Assembly (NCBI GenBank): GCA_024305105.1
Contig: JAMWZA010000013.1
Location: 1 to 64,000 of the forward strand
Origin: Marinoscillum sp.
GTDB taxonomy: Bacteria > Bacteroidota > Bacteroidia > Cytophagales > Cyclobacteriaceae
Direction of reading: 5' to 3'
DNA length: 64,000 bases
Part shown: positions 29,235 to 39,064 of the stretch, piece after piece
How positions within the stretch are numbered: the first letter of the stretch is position 1
Layout of the letters: each line of letters opens with the position of its first letter
The notes under the pieces: model-generated
The model's database searches: none
Seen by the model: only the letters and a program-made list of their open reading frames with translations
Told to the model about the DNA's origin: nothing
Made by a program: the position numbers and the translations under genes

Positions 29235-30721
29235 ACCTCCACTAAATCCGCATACTTTCCGTTGCTGTAAGTCTTACACGTCATCGCATTTCTAAGCACG
29301 GCTGGCTTGAGCATGGATTTACCTAGCAACATTCGTCCGCATTCCTGAATTCCTTCTATAATAGATGGATGGGGGTGAATCAACTCAGCGAGCTCTTTGA
29401 TCCCTCGATCCATCGAAATCAGCAAAGCCACTGCCTGTATAGCACTCGATGCATGCTCGCCTACTACACGCATTCCTAATATCTTTTGTTCTTCATCATT
29501 GGTCACGAGGATTTTAATGAAGCCTTGCGTGTTGCGCATGGCAATCGCCCTCGGAATACAGGAGTAATCAATACTCACTACTTTGTATTCTAAGCCTTTG
29601 GCCTTGGCCTGAATCTCATTCATGCCCACTCCTGCTACTTCCGGTGACAAAAACATGATCGTAGATATATTCTCATAGATAAGCGGTCTTTCTGGTTTCC
29701 CAAAAATGCGCTCGATAGCAAAGCGTCCTTCCAACTCGCCCACATTAACAAGCGATATATCCGCTGTTATATCCCCTACTGCATAAATATTATCAATACT
29801 TGTTTGGGTCAGGTCGTCAATAATCCCACGGTTATCTACTTTCAGGTTAAGCGATTCATTACACAGGTTTTGATAATTAGGAACTCTCCCAACAGAGACC
29901 AAAGCCTTTTCTACCCGGAACACTTCTTTGGAACCATCCGTGTATTCCAGCGTGTAAACCACCATTCCTCCTTCGACTTTCATATCGATCAATCGAGAGT
30001 TTCGGTGAATAAGGACGTTTTTAGCTTCCAGATTTCGCTCGATGACTTTCACCACATCTTTATCCTCAAATGGAAGAATGCGATCGCCTTTGTCAATCAA
30101 ATGTACTTTGGTATGTCCAAAATTGGAATAAATCGTCGCGAACTCACAGCCAATAACCCCGGCTCCCACAATCACCATGCTTTTAGGGAAATTCTCTAGC
30201 TTGTCCAGGCCATCGCTTGTAAACACGTATTCCTCATCGATTGGGATCTCTGGCAACTTACGAGGTGTACTACCCGTCGCCAGAATAATGTAATCGCCCT
30301 GAATCGTGGTATTCTCATTAACACCTACTATTTCAACTTCATTTTTACCAGTCACTTTTGCATTGCCATATATAAAATCGAACAGACCTTCTTCAATTGA
30401 CACATTAATGTTGTGCATGTGGTGCTCCAGCTGCTGCATGCGCTCCTGAACCGCACGCCTGACTTCAGACTGGACCTTGTCGTAATTAAAGGTCACTCCA
30501 CCTGTGCTGAGTGTTTCTCCGTGCTTTCTCAGCATAAAGGCTTCACGGCTCAGTTCCCACCAGGTCTTGCTCCAAAGCGCTCCATGATGAATACCTGCTC
30601 CACCCAATTGTTTTTTCTCGATTAGGGCTACTTTTTTCTTAAAATCAACTGCTCTCATTGCTGCTGCATATCCTGCAGGACCAGCACCTATTACGATTAC
30701 GTCGTACTTTTTCATATTCAA
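29231..30721 (-). CDS. Dihydrolipoamide-dehydrogenase-like flavoprotein lacking the redox cysteines
   Basis: A 496-residue class I pyridine nucleotide-disulfide oxidoreductase-like protein. The FAD site VIVIGAGPAGYAAAMRA, the NAD(P) site MVIVGAGVIGCEFATIYS, and the second FAD motif IYAVGDITADISL are intact, and the C-terminal His-Glu pair in HPHPSIIEG is retained. At the place of the redox-active disulfide (usually GGTCLNVGCIPSK) it reads LGGAGIHHGALWSKTW, with no Cys. It therefore cannot act by the lipoamide dehydrogenase mechanism. A transhydrogenase or quinone-reductase activity is possible. A Met two codons downstream of the annotated one could be the start. Confidence 0.8.
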   Translation of the reverse strand: MNMKKYDVIVIGAGPAGYAAAMRAVDFKKKVALIEKKQLGGAGIHHGALWSKTWWELSREAFMLRKHGETLSTGGVTFNYDKVQSEVRRAVQERMQQLEHHMHNINVSIEEGLFDFIYGNAKVTGKNEVEIVGVNENTTIQGDYIILATGSTPRKLPEIPIDEEYVFTSDGLDKLENFPKSMVIVGAGVIGCEFATIYSNFGHTKVHLIDKGDRILPFEDKDVVKVIERNLEAKNVLIHRNSRLIDMKVEGGMVVYTLEYTDGSKEVFRVEKALVSVGRVPNYQNLCNESLNLKVDNRGIIDDLTQTSIDNIYAVGDITADISLVNVGELEGRFAIERIFGKPERPLIYENISTIMFLSPEVAGVGMNEIQAKAKGLEYKVVSIDYSCIPRAIAMRNTQGFIKILVTNDEEQKILGMRVVGEHASSAIQAVALLISMDRGIKELAELIHPHPSIIEGIQECGRMLLGKSMLKPAVLRNAMTCKTYSNGKYADLVEV

Positions 30722-30959
30722 GGTCGGTGATATTTCCTTGAATCTAGCTAATTGTAAAAGTCAAAACAAATTACACGATCCTATTTGTGGGATACTACTA
30801 GTGGAATCTCAGGGTAAACAACTAGGCAGACTCTCTGAAAATAAACATGCCGAGTCAACTAAAAAAAAACAATAATGAACAATTTGCTTTCTTTCATAGT
30901 AGATAAATTACGTATCTAGTTTTTTGATTCTATCACAAACCTACTTTTTATACTCACAT

Positions 30960-33900
30960 ATGACTCCAACTATCAAAACGATCAACAAACTTCTTGTCGC
31001 CAATAGAGGTGAAATTGCCATTAGAGTACTTAGAGCTGCTTCTGAACTAAAAATCAGGACGGTGGCCATGTATACTTATGAAGATCGCTACTCACTTCAC
31101 CGATACAAAGCTGATGAGGCGTATCAAATTGGGAAGGATGAAGATCCACTCAAACCCTACCTGGACATTGAGGAGATCATATCCCTGGCTAAGAAAGAAG
31201 ATGTTGATGCGATACATCCAGGTTATGGATTTTTATCCGAGAATGTACATTTTGTGAGGAGGTGTCAGGAAGAAGGGATCATTTTCATTGGGCCTGAACC
31301 AGAAGTAATGGATCAGCTTGGAGACAAGGTGAAAGCCAAACAAGTGGCATTAAAAGCCAATGTACCACTGATCCAGGATAGCCAACAGGATGTCACTTCC
31401 TATGAGATTGCCAAAGAAGAGGCAGACCGAATTGGTTTTCCGGTGATGGTAAAGGCGGCAGCTGGTGGCGGAGGCCGCGGTATGCGCGTGGTTCGTGAGC
31501 CAGACCAGCTCGAAGGATCTTTCAATGAAGCAAAAAACGAAGCAAAGAAAGCATTTGGTGATGACACCATTTTCATAGAAAAATTTATCGATAGCCCAAA
31601 GCACATCGAAGTGCAAATAATGGGTGATAACTATGGCAATCTGGTTCATCTCTATGAACGAGACTGTTCTGTGCAGCGCCGATACCAAAAGGTGGTGGAA
31701 GTAGCGCCTTCTATAGGACTGAAAGATGAGACCCGCGAAAAGCTTTATGAATATGCGCTGCGCATTACTAAAGAAGTCAACTACAACAATGTAGGTACGG
31801 TGGAGTTTCTCGTGGACGCAGATGAGAACATCTACTTCATCGAAGTGAATCCTCGGGTACAGGTCGAGCACACTATTACCGAGGAAATCACCGGAATAGA
31901 CATCGTTCGCTCCCAGATAGAAATCGCTCGTGGTTACCCTCTGGATGACAAGCGAATTTTCATCAAGAGTCAGGAAGACGTACAGAAAAATGGGTACGCC
32001 ATCCAGTGTCGGATTACGACCGAAGATCCCGAAAACAACTTCAAGCCTGATTATGGTCGTGTGATCGCTTACCGTTCACCAGGTGGTTTTGGCATTCGAC
32101 TGGATGCAGGAAACTGTTATGCTGGTGTGACCATCTCTCCTTTCTTCGATTCCATGTTGGTAAAAATCACTGCATCGGGACGAACATTGGTTGGTGCAAG
32201 TCAGCGCCTACAACGTGCGCTCTCTGAGTTTAGAATCCGAGGTGTGGTGACCAATAAGGGCTTTTTGGAGAACGTACTGAACCACGAAGTATTCTATAAA
32301 GGAAAAGCCACCGTTCGGTTTATCGAAGATCATCCGGAACTCTTCCAGATGCGTCGATTCATGAATCGCGCCACCAAACTGCTGAATTATCTGGGTGAAG
32401 TGGCAGTCAATGGCAATCCAAATGTCAAGCGAATAGATCCAGCCATTAAATTCCGGACGCCGAAAATTCCGGATTTTGACCGACGCGGCAATCATCCATC
32501 GGGCACCAAGCAGATTTTGGATGAAAAAGGCCCTGAAGGACTCGCCAGCTGGGTAAAGGACCAAAAGCAGATACTCTTCACGGATACGACGTTGCGGGAC
32601 GCGCATCAGTCACTTCTCGCAACGAGGATGCGCTCTTTTGACATGCTAAATGTGACAGAAGGGTTTGCCAAAAACCATCCAAATGTCTTTTCACTGGAAA
32701 TGTGGGGAGGTGCCACCTTTGATGTAAGCATGCGCTTCTTGCATGAAAATCCGTGGGATCGACTGAAGCGAATTCGAGAGGCTGCTCCAAATATCCTATT
32801 GCAGATGCTTCTAAGGGGATCAAATGGTGTTGGATATAAAGCATATCCTGACAACCTGATTCAGAAGTTCATTGAAAAGAGTGCTGAAAACGGCATGGAT
32901 GTTTTCAGAATATTTGACTCGCTCAACTGGATTGAAGCCATGAAAGTGAGCATCAAAACGGTTCGTGAAAACACCAATTCGATTGCGGAAGCGTGTATCT
33001 GTTATACAGGGGATGTGATGGACAAAAACTCTAAATACAACCTGCAGTATTACATCGATATGGCCAAAGCGCTGGAAGACGAAGGTGCACACATTCTCGC
33101 GATCAAAGACATGGCTGGCTTGCTTAAACCTTATGCAGCTACCGAGCTGATCGGTGCACTGAAAGAAAATACCAGTCTGCCAATCCATCTGCACACGCAT
33201 GATACGTCATCGATGCAGGCGACCACTTACATCAAAGCCATTGAGGCAGGTGTGGATATAGTGGATGTGGCGATTGCTTCCATGTCTGGGCTTACCTCCC
33301 AGCCTAACTTCAACTCTGTGGCCACCGTACTGAAAGGACATGAACGGGATCCACAAATGAATGTCCAAAAACTGAACGAGTATTCCAACTACTGGGAGGA
33401 TGTCAGACAGTATTACTATCCGTTTGAAAGTGGGTTAAAAGCTGGAACAGCAGAGGTCTACGATAATGAAATCCCTGGAGGTCAGTATTCCAACCTGCGA
33501 CCACAGGCGACGGCTCTGGGCCTTGAGGATCGTTTTGAAGACGTGAAAAAGAACTACGCCATCGTGAATGACCTGTTTGGTGATATCGTGAAAGTGACGC
33601 CATCCAGCAAGGTGGTTGGAGACATGGCCATCTTCATGACGTCCAACAATCTGACCGTTGAGGATATTTTTGAAAGAGGTGATTCTCTGTCTTTCCCTGA
33701 TTCGGTTATTAGCTTGTTTAGAGGTGAACTGGGACAGGCTCCGGGTGGATTTCCTCAAAAGATTTCAGATATCGTCTTAAAAGGTGAAAAACCATTTACG
33801 GACCGACCAAATGCTCACCTTCCGGAAGTGGAATTCGACAAAGAGTTTAAACAATTCCAGAAAGACTTTGACGAATACTGCGATGAGCTGGATTTCATTT

Positions 33901-34406
33901 CCTACAAGCTGTACCCGAAAGTTTTCAAAGACTTTTACAACTACTGGAAGCAATATGGTGCGGTCTGGCAGTTACCAACAAAGGCGTTTTTCTTCGGTAT
34001 CGAACCAGATGAAGAACTCTATGTGGAAATTGGTAAGGGCAAGCACATCATCATCAAACTGCAGTACATCTCCAAAGCAGATGAAAACGGAAAGCGTAAA
34101 ATCTACTTTGAGCTGAACGGACAGGCGAGGCTGATCGAAGTAAAAGATCAAAATGTGCAAGTAACCAAAGCGCAGCATGTCAAGGCAACCGAACCAAATC
34201 ATGTCGGTTCTCCACTACAGGGAAGACTGGCCGAGGTGAAAGTGAAAGCCGGCGATCAGGTGAAAGCCAAGCAGCCGCTATTTATCATCGAGGCAATGAA
34301 AATGGAATCTACGGTCACTTCCACGCAGGATGGAACAGTGAAAAAGGTCCATTTGGTAGGTGGAGATATGGTGGAGCAGGATGATCTGGTGATCGAACTG
34401 GAATGA
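30960..34406 (+). CDS. pyc: Pyruvate carboxylase
   Basis: About 1148 residues, a full-length single-chain enzyme that makes oxaloacetate from pyruvate, bicarbonate and ATP. The ATG at 30960 opens MTPTIKTINKLLVANRGEIA, the canonical biotin carboxylase start; a TTG at 30924 is less likely. Domains in order are the biotin carboxylase (to about 460, with KAAAGGGGRGMRV and EVNPRVQVEHT), the carboxyltransferase (TDTTLRDAHQSLLATRMRS, the metal site HLHTHDTSS) and the biotinyl carrier with Lys1114 in EAMKMESTVTS. Its role is anaplerotic. It is closed by a terminator at 34457. Confidence 0.96.
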   Translation: MTPTIKTINKLLVANRGEIAIRVLRAASELKIRTVAMYTYEDRYSLHRYKADEAYQIGKDEDPLKPYLDIEEIISLAKKEDVDAIHPGYGFLSENVHFVRRCQEEGIIFIGPEPEVMDQLGDKVKAKQVALKANVPLIQDSQQDVTSYEIAKEEADRIGFPVMVKAAAGGGGRGMRVVREPDQLEGSFNEAKNEAKKAFGDDTIFIEKFIDSPKHIEVQIMGDNYGNLVHLYERDCSVQRRYQKVVEVAPSIGLKDETREKLYEYALRITKEVNYNNVGTVEFLVDADENIYFIEVNPRVQVEHTITEEITGIDIVRSQIEIARGYPLDDKRIFIKSQEDVQKNGYAIQCRITTEDPENNFKPDYGRVIAYRSPGGFGIRLDAGNCYAGVTISPFFDSMLVKITASGRTLVGASQRLQRALSEFRIRGVVTNKGFLENVLNHEVFYKGKATVRFIEDHPELFQMRRFMNRATKLLNYLGEVAVNGNPNVKRIDPAIKFRTPKIPDFDRRGNHPSGTKQILDEKGPEGLASWVKDQKQILFTDTTLRDAHQSLLATRMRSFDMLNVTEGFAKNHPNVFSLEMWGGATFDVSMRFLHENPWDRLKRIREAAPNILLQMLLRGSNGVGYKAYPDNLIQKFIEKSAENGMDVFRIFDSLNWIEAMKVSIKTVRENTNSIAEACICYTGDVMDKNSKYNLQYYIDMAKALEDEGAHILAIKDMAGLLKPYAATELIGALKENTSLPIHLHTHDTSSMQATTYIKAIEAGVDIVDVAIASMSGLTSQPNFNSVATVLKGHERDPQMNVQKLNEYSNYWEDVRQYYYPFESGLKAGTAEVYDNEIPGGQYSNLRPQATALGLEDRFEDVKKNYAIVNDLFGDIVKVTPSSKVVGDMAIFMTSNNLTVEDIFERGDSLSFPDSVISLFRGELGQAPGGFPQKISDIVLKGEKPFTDRPNAHLPEVEFDKEFKQFQKDFDEYCDELDFISYKLYPKVFKDFYNYWKQYGAVWQLPTKAFFFGIEPDEELYVEIGKGKHIIIKLQYISKADENGKRKIYFELNGQARLIEVKDQNVQVTKAQHVKATEPNHVGSPLQGRLAEVKVKAGDQVKAKQPLFIIEAMKMESTVTSTQDGTVKKVHLVGGDMVEQDDLVIELE

Positions 34407-34456
34407 TTATTACCCAGTCGGCTAAGTAAATCAAGCTGAAAAGCAATAATTAAAGG

Positions 34457-34493
34457 TGGATTGGAGGTTTTATTAAAGTCTCCAATCCAATTT
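34457..34493. terminator. Terminator between pyc and the GAF gene
   Basis: Ten-base arms TGGATTGGAG (34457-34466) and its complement at 34480-34489, with a 13-base AT-rich loop, then ATTTTATT. It lies between two convergent genes and can serve both strands. Confidence 0.7.
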
Positions 34494-34495
34494 TA

Positions 34496-35041
34496 TTAGC
34501 TAACTATAGCAACTCTTTCCTCTATATGCCTCATAGCTTCTTTTGAGTATTCTTTCAACCGGTTGATCTCCAACTCCGTAAATGATCTGGTTGCGTCGCC
34601 AATTACACAGAAGTTACCAACAATAAATCCGTTCTTAGAAACCAATGGGACTCCAGCATAACACTTGATTCCTTCCTGAGTAACTAGTGGATTGTCTTTG
34701 GTAATTTTATTTTCTTCCGAATCCTCCACTACAAAAGGCTTTTCAGTTTTGACTGAGTTGGCACAAAATGACCACTCGATCGGCGTACCATTCACCTCTT
34801 TGATCCAGTCAGTGAGGCCATGAGAGCCTGCAAAGTACTGTGATTCATCTAAGACTATAGAAACCAGACCTATTGGCAAGTCAAACTCTTTCGCTGCCTC
34901 TTGTGTATAATCGTTAAGAATTTGATCCACTTCATCCTCATGAAGTCTCAATCGCTTTATTTCTTCAAGTCGATCTGGGTTTTTGATTTTATCTTCTTGT
35001 ATTTCTTTCCGTTTGATAAATTTCTGAAATATGTTTTTCAT
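34496..35041 (-). CDS. GAF-domain protein
   Basis: A 181-residue cytosolic protein. After a 45-residue basic/charged head, a single GAF domain of the type seen in stand-alone sensors runs from about residue 50: LPIGLVSIVLDESQYFAGSHG, a Cys-bearing WSFCANSV block and the later CYAGVPLVSKNGFIVGNFCV. In many homologues the Cys/Asp pattern is linked to redox or small-molecule sensing (fRMsR-like families have the conserved Cys set), but the precise ligand is unknown. The upstream gene ends two bases before its ATG, so the two are probably coupled. Confidence 0.75.
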   Translation of the reverse strand: MKNIFQKFIKRKEIQEDKIKNPDRLEEIKRLRLHEDEVDQILNDYTQEAAKEFDLPIGLVSIVLDESQYFAGSHGLTDWIKEVNGTPIEWSFCANSVKTEKPFVVEDSEENKITKDNPLVTQEGIKCYAGVPLVSKNGFIVGNFCVIGDATRSFTELEINRLKEYSKEAMRHIEERVAIVS

Positions 35042-35043
35042 GA

Positions 35044-35373
35044 TTATGCTGGTTGAATTTGGGTTTTTTGACTCAATTTGATGTAGGTGTTTAGCTTGAT
35101 ATGAAGGGATTTTCCAACCACGCCAACTAAATCGTTTTGTTTAGATAGGAATGCGTAAACATCTAATAGTTGATGGATAGTAAAATGATCTTCATCTACA
35201 CCAACCTCCTTACAAGCTTCTTCCCAAATCATTTCTGCATAAACTTCAGAATAATAAGTTCTGAGGCTCTGTAGAGCAAATTTTGGATCTGTGATTTGAT
35301 ACTTTCCGTATTGCTCTATAGGTGCATAGTTTTTGAAAGCATCAACAAACTTTTTCAATAATTTTTTAAACAT
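35044..35373 (-). CDS. Small hypothetical protein coupled to the GAF gene
   Basis: A 109-residue all-helical soluble protein starting MFKKLLKKFVDAFKNYAP. The basic N-terminus resembles an amphipathic membrane-binding helix, as does that of the neighbouring GAF protein (MKNIFQKFIKRKE). I do not recognise the family. Two bases separate it from the GAF start, which suggests that the products work together. Confidence 0.55.
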   Translation of the reverse strand: MFKKLLKKFVDAFKNYAPIEQYGKYQITDPKFALQSLRTYYSEVYAEMIWEEACKEVGVDEDHFTIHQLLDVYAFLSKQNDLVGVVGKSLHIKLNTYIKLSQKTQIQPA

Positions 35374-35514
35374 GTCTAACTATTCGGTCTTTTGGTTACA
35401 ATTAAGGCTTTACAAAAATTCTATATTCAGATTACTTGATGTAAAGGTTTGGATTGTTAATAGGTATAACGCCTATTTTGTTTAACCTTCCGATTCATTC
35501 TTTCGACAAAAAGC

Positions 35515-35775
35515 ATGCTTTATGGGATCAACAAGTGTAACACTTCCTTACATTGGGTGGTTTGGTTATATGCCTTGAGTAGCCAACTACAGGTCGCAAC
35601 AGAGTGGGAACACGCTTCTCAAAAAGGTCTAGTTGGCAGTTATGCCAAACGCTATCAGCAAAAGTTCGGTACGCGGCTTATTGATGATGACGTGACAAAA
35701 GACGAACTGAAGCGTTTCCTACCTGAAGACGAAACCTTTTTTGGCAGCATACTCACGGTTCGAGTTCAGATGTAG
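35515..35775 (+). CDS. Hypothetical protein or gene remnant
   Basis: 86 codons. The C-terminal half (QKGLVGSYAKRYQQKFGTRLIDDDVTKDELKRFL) looks like true protein with a helix-rich charged composition, whereas the N-terminal part (INKCNTSLHWVVWLYALSS) does not look like a natural start. It stands at the edge of the accessory region and may be the end of a longer gene that lost its beginning. No family was recognised. Confidence 0.35.
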   Translation: MLYGINKCNTSLHWVVWLYALSSQLQVATEWEHASQKGLVGSYAKRYQQKFGTRLIDDDVTKDELKRFLPEDETFFGSILTVRVQM

Positions 35776-36225
35776 CTTGCAGAAAGCGGTCAGCACATGG
35801 CTTGATACGTCTTGCTGACATTTGTTTATTTTTCTGTCAGTTTTTGTCTTTGCAAATAGCACAGCTGGTAGGTAAATTCGTAATTATGCAACTCCTCTTG
35901 CACATAACCAATTACAGCATGCTGTGTCTAAATCTTAGGAATGTTAGAAACAGCATTTGATTCCTCCAAAATAACGGATTAAACCATCTAACACAAGCAA
36001 ATCAAGAAATGGGAAAACATACTGACCACTTCGGATTGTAAATCCTACTTCTCTTTTCTTCAGGGTAACATATCCCGAAGAGCTGGAGGAAGTATTTTGA
36101 GGGCTGTATGCTAGCGTGGTATGGATCAAGGTTGATAAACCGAATAATTATAATTTCCTTAACAGAAAATTCTTCCAACCATTAGACGCAAATATCATAT
36201 CCATTCCATAGATTTATCCTAACAA
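35776..36225. other. Gene-free stretch at the left edge of the accessory region
   Basis: 450 bases without a supportable gene. It contains the first 206-bp repeat copy (35883-36088). Bases outside the repeat are AT-rich and show no hairpin or conserved frame that I could find. Confidence 0.6.
35883..36088. repeat. 206-bp exact direct repeat, copy 1
   Basis: This copy is base-for-base identical to 41467-41672, in the same orientation, offset 5584. On its minus strand it carries a promoter-like pair TTG (35994-35996) and TTATTTTG (35967-35974) separated by 19 bases. It also holds a 12-base palindrome ACAGCATGCTGT (35914-35925). The identity stops sharply at both ends. There are no clear terminal inverted repeats. 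It may be a non-autonomous mobile unit or a recent duplication. Confidence 0.9.
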
Positions 36226-36759
36226 ATGATTAGCTATGAAAGATTCTGTTTTCTAACCACCATCTTGACACTTGCATTTTTCACCTCTTGTGATCTAGGT
36301 CTAAACACGGATGATAAATTCACCGAAATTGAGAAACTACCCCCAATAACAACAACAGGAGAGAATACATTTGGATGCTTAGTCAATGGTAAGGCTTTTG
36401 TTGTGAGAAATTCTTCCAAGCAAGTTTCAATATATCAACAGGGCCAACTCCAGTTCGGATCTAGTATTGATGACGGAACTTTAGATGAGAGTATTTATAT
36501 GATCTTAGGAGATCCATTAATTACTAATTCAATCTACGATTTTAAGGAGTCAGACTCCAATGCAGAATATCAATATCGAAATATTGACGTGGTTTGCTAT
36601 TATGCTTTCGAAGACACTTACGAAGGATCAATACAATTTTCAAATATAGATCGAGATAATTTCATCATCTCAGGAATTTTCGAATTTTCATCTATCACCG
36701 AAGGGTGCGATACCATTAAAATAACCGATGGGCGTTTTGACATGCAGTATATTCCTTAA
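36226..36759 (+). CDS. DUF6252-like lipoprotein
   Basis: A 177-residue predicted lipoprotein (ILTLAFFTSCDLG, lipidated Cys near residue 22). The body begins GENTFGCLVNGKAFVVRNS and ends with FEFSSITEGCDTIKITDGRF, both signatures of the DUF6252 lipoproteins found widely in Bacteroidota. Function unknown. It is 21 bases upstream of the damaged T9SS gene. Confidence 0.75.
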   Translation: MISYERFCFLTTILTLAFFTSCDLGLNTDDKFTEIEKLPPITTTGENTFGCLVNGKAFVVRNSSKQVSIYQQGQLQFGSSIDDGTLDESIYMILGDPLITNSIYDFKESDSNAEYQYRNIDVVCYYAFEDTYEGSIQFSNIDRDNFIISGIFEFSSITEGCDTIKITDGRFDMQYIP

Positions 36760-36780
36760 ATCAATAAACCTATTTTAACA

Positions 36781-38950
36781 ATGAAAAAAATCACAAGCCT
36801 AATGATTGCTGTGTTGATTAGCTATGGACTATCAGCACAGTTAACTAATTATTACAATCGAATGAATCATATATTCGGATCGATTGATAAAACTAAAGTA
36901 TCAACTGGTTACTTGAAAGAATTCGGAATTCGATTAAATGAAATTGAGAAATTCAATGGTTCATTATCAAATACAAATTGGATGGATGAGAGTCAATGGA
37001 AATCTATCTATTCCTCACTATATTCAATGAGGGTTGGATCGGCAGCCTCTGGAATGTCACCCCCATCATCGGTTTATGCAAACATACAAACTCAGAAATC
37101 TAATAATCCAGATGTTATCTTGTTATCAGCACAATACTACTCTTATCAACAATATAAAACCAATGCTGTGAGTAATGGTGATGTAACGATTAGTAATGAA
37201 AAGATATATGATGTATCAGGAAGAAACCCATATGATACTAAAAAAGTCTTTGCGGTTTTCCCTTCAGAATATAATCTGGAGGGAAATACATTTTCTTTCA
37301 AGCTTCAGAGTAATATGATTTATACTAACACCAATAAGACACTCAGTTCAGTACAAGTTGATTTTGGAAATGGACAGGGGTATCAAATAATTACCCTTAA
37401 CAGTACAATAAATATTACTTATTCTTCAGGAGGAGAGAAGGAACTGAAGATCAAGTTTGCATATTCCGGAGGGCCAACCATCTATAGCCATTCCAAATTG
37501 TTCGTTGACTATCGAACTGGAGGTTCTATGCTAAGGTATGATGGGGCAGGATTACTCTGGAATCGAGAACCTATTACCGGAACAAATTGGAATGGCTCCG
37601 CATCGACTGGACTAGTAACAGTAGAATTGGCTGCAGGTCATACTTCTCTAGTTAAACCCGTTAGACCCTCCATCTGGAGCCCTCAATTCCCCTTTTGATA
37701 ATTTCTTTATCAATCCAATCACAAGTGAAAACCATACACAATTTACACTTGATAATGGAAACTGGCTCATTGGTGAATTACAAGGCAATCAAAGCTTTTT
37801 TAGTTGTCTAAATAGCTGTAGTAATTCTCCTAATTTTTCAATTAATGGATCCTCTCAAATCTGCAACTCCCAGCAGAAGACTTATACCCTCCCTGATGTT
37901 CCATTAAATGCAAACGTAAGTTGGTTCGTTACTCCTTCAAATATTTTTTCAAGCACAACCTCTGGAAACGGAACAACGGCAATTCTAAAAGCAAAATCCT
38001 CAGGTGGAAACAGTGCATTACTCCGGTTTACCATTGAAACTGACTGTGGAAACAACATTATTATTGATAAGGCAATAGATGTTGGAATACCACCGGTACC
38101 ACAAATTCTTCCTACAGGATCGATTACAACTTCTCCTAATACAACTTTATCATTCGCTACACCAGATGTAGCACCGATAATTGATTGGAGCTTTGTTGGA
38201 TCTGGATATACTTACTCTGTTTCAGGGAATGGATATGCAGATATCTATTGTGACTTCACTCCTACATCTACTGGACTATATTCAGTAAGAGCAAGGGCAA
38301 ATTATGGTTGTGGTTATTCTTCAAATTCAGTGGTAACAGTAAATAGTGTAATTAACAAACCAGATTTGACAATTAGCAATGCTAGTGCAAGTGGCAGCAC
38401 TCGATCCATTAATGTTAATTTTACTCTAGAGAATCAAGGAAGCCAAAGCGTAGGAGCTTCAACTGTAAACTATTATTATTCAAATGATTTTGTTTACGAT
38501 ACGGGGGACGCTTACTTGGGCTCTAGTAGTCATGGTTCAGTTCCTGCAGGCGGCAGCCTATCTGTTTCCAAATCACTTCTACCAAAAGGCGCCTCTGGAA
38601 CCTATATTATCATCTATGCAGATCCAAACAATCAGATTGATGAATCTAATGAATCAAACAATACAAGAACAGTGATTGGTGCCATGCAACAAAGTGTATT
38701 GGTTGGCGGTAACAATTATAAAATATATCCAGTACCATTCAATGACGCACTATCTATTGAATTTCAAGATGGTGATTTTCCGAATGATCCAGCTTCAATT
38801 GAAATATTAGGGATCGACGGTGATTCAAAGGCAACTCAGAATATGAATCAGACAGCTATTTGGAATACTTCAAATCTCAAAAAAGATCAATATATCATCA
38901 AAATAAGTAACTCGAGAGGAAAGGAAATCGTCAGGGTCAGAAAGGAATGA
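36781..38950 (+). pseudogene. T9SS-secreted protein gene with an internal deletion and frame change
   Basis: The first frame (36781-37698) encodes a signal peptide (SLMIAVLISYGLSAQ) and an N-terminal domain ending at HTSLVKPV. A second frame, one base off, is open from 37652 to 38950 with no start codon until a GTG at 38330. It encodes a strand-rich region (from NSPFDNFFINPITSENH), a PKD-like part, a CARDB-like domain (LTISNASASGSTRSINVNF, YADPNNQIDESNESNNTR) and a type A T9SS sorting domain (YKIYPVPFNDALSIEF). In the family I recall, an alpha/beta-hydrolase domain beginning KPLIVVEGF sits between these parts; here it is missing and the joint is out of frame. Confidence 0.8.
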
Positions 38951-38971
38951 GTCTAATGAAACCATAAAAAA

Positions 38972-39004
38972 GAGGTCGTTTCAATATCTAATTGGAGCGA
39001 CCTC
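38972..39004 (+). terminator. Hairpin after the T9SS remnant
   Basis: Arms 38972-38984 and 38992-39004 pair over 13 positions with two G-U pairs and a 7-base loop. No long U run follows. It lies 22 bases after the stop codon and 32 bases before the IS66 end. Confidence 0.6.
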
Positions 39005-39064
39005 CATTAATTTGTATAATTGTGCTGACTTTAATGTATCCCTTCGGTCTTGGGTGTGTAGGAA

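Noticed and set aside
30924-30959. Upstream TTG start for pyruvate carboxylase
   Set aside because: The added residues do not resemble the family, whereas the ATG at 30960 gives the canonical start.
35944-36129. A 61-codon minus-strand frame overlapping the first 206-bp repeat
   Set aside because: Most of it lies inside the repeat, its start is outside, and the second copy has a different upstream so the frame is not kept. Composition does not look like protein.
36781-38950. Programmed frameshift in the T9SS gene
   Set aside because: The two frames do not join at a slippery site, and a whole domain expected between them is absent, so deletion explains it better.
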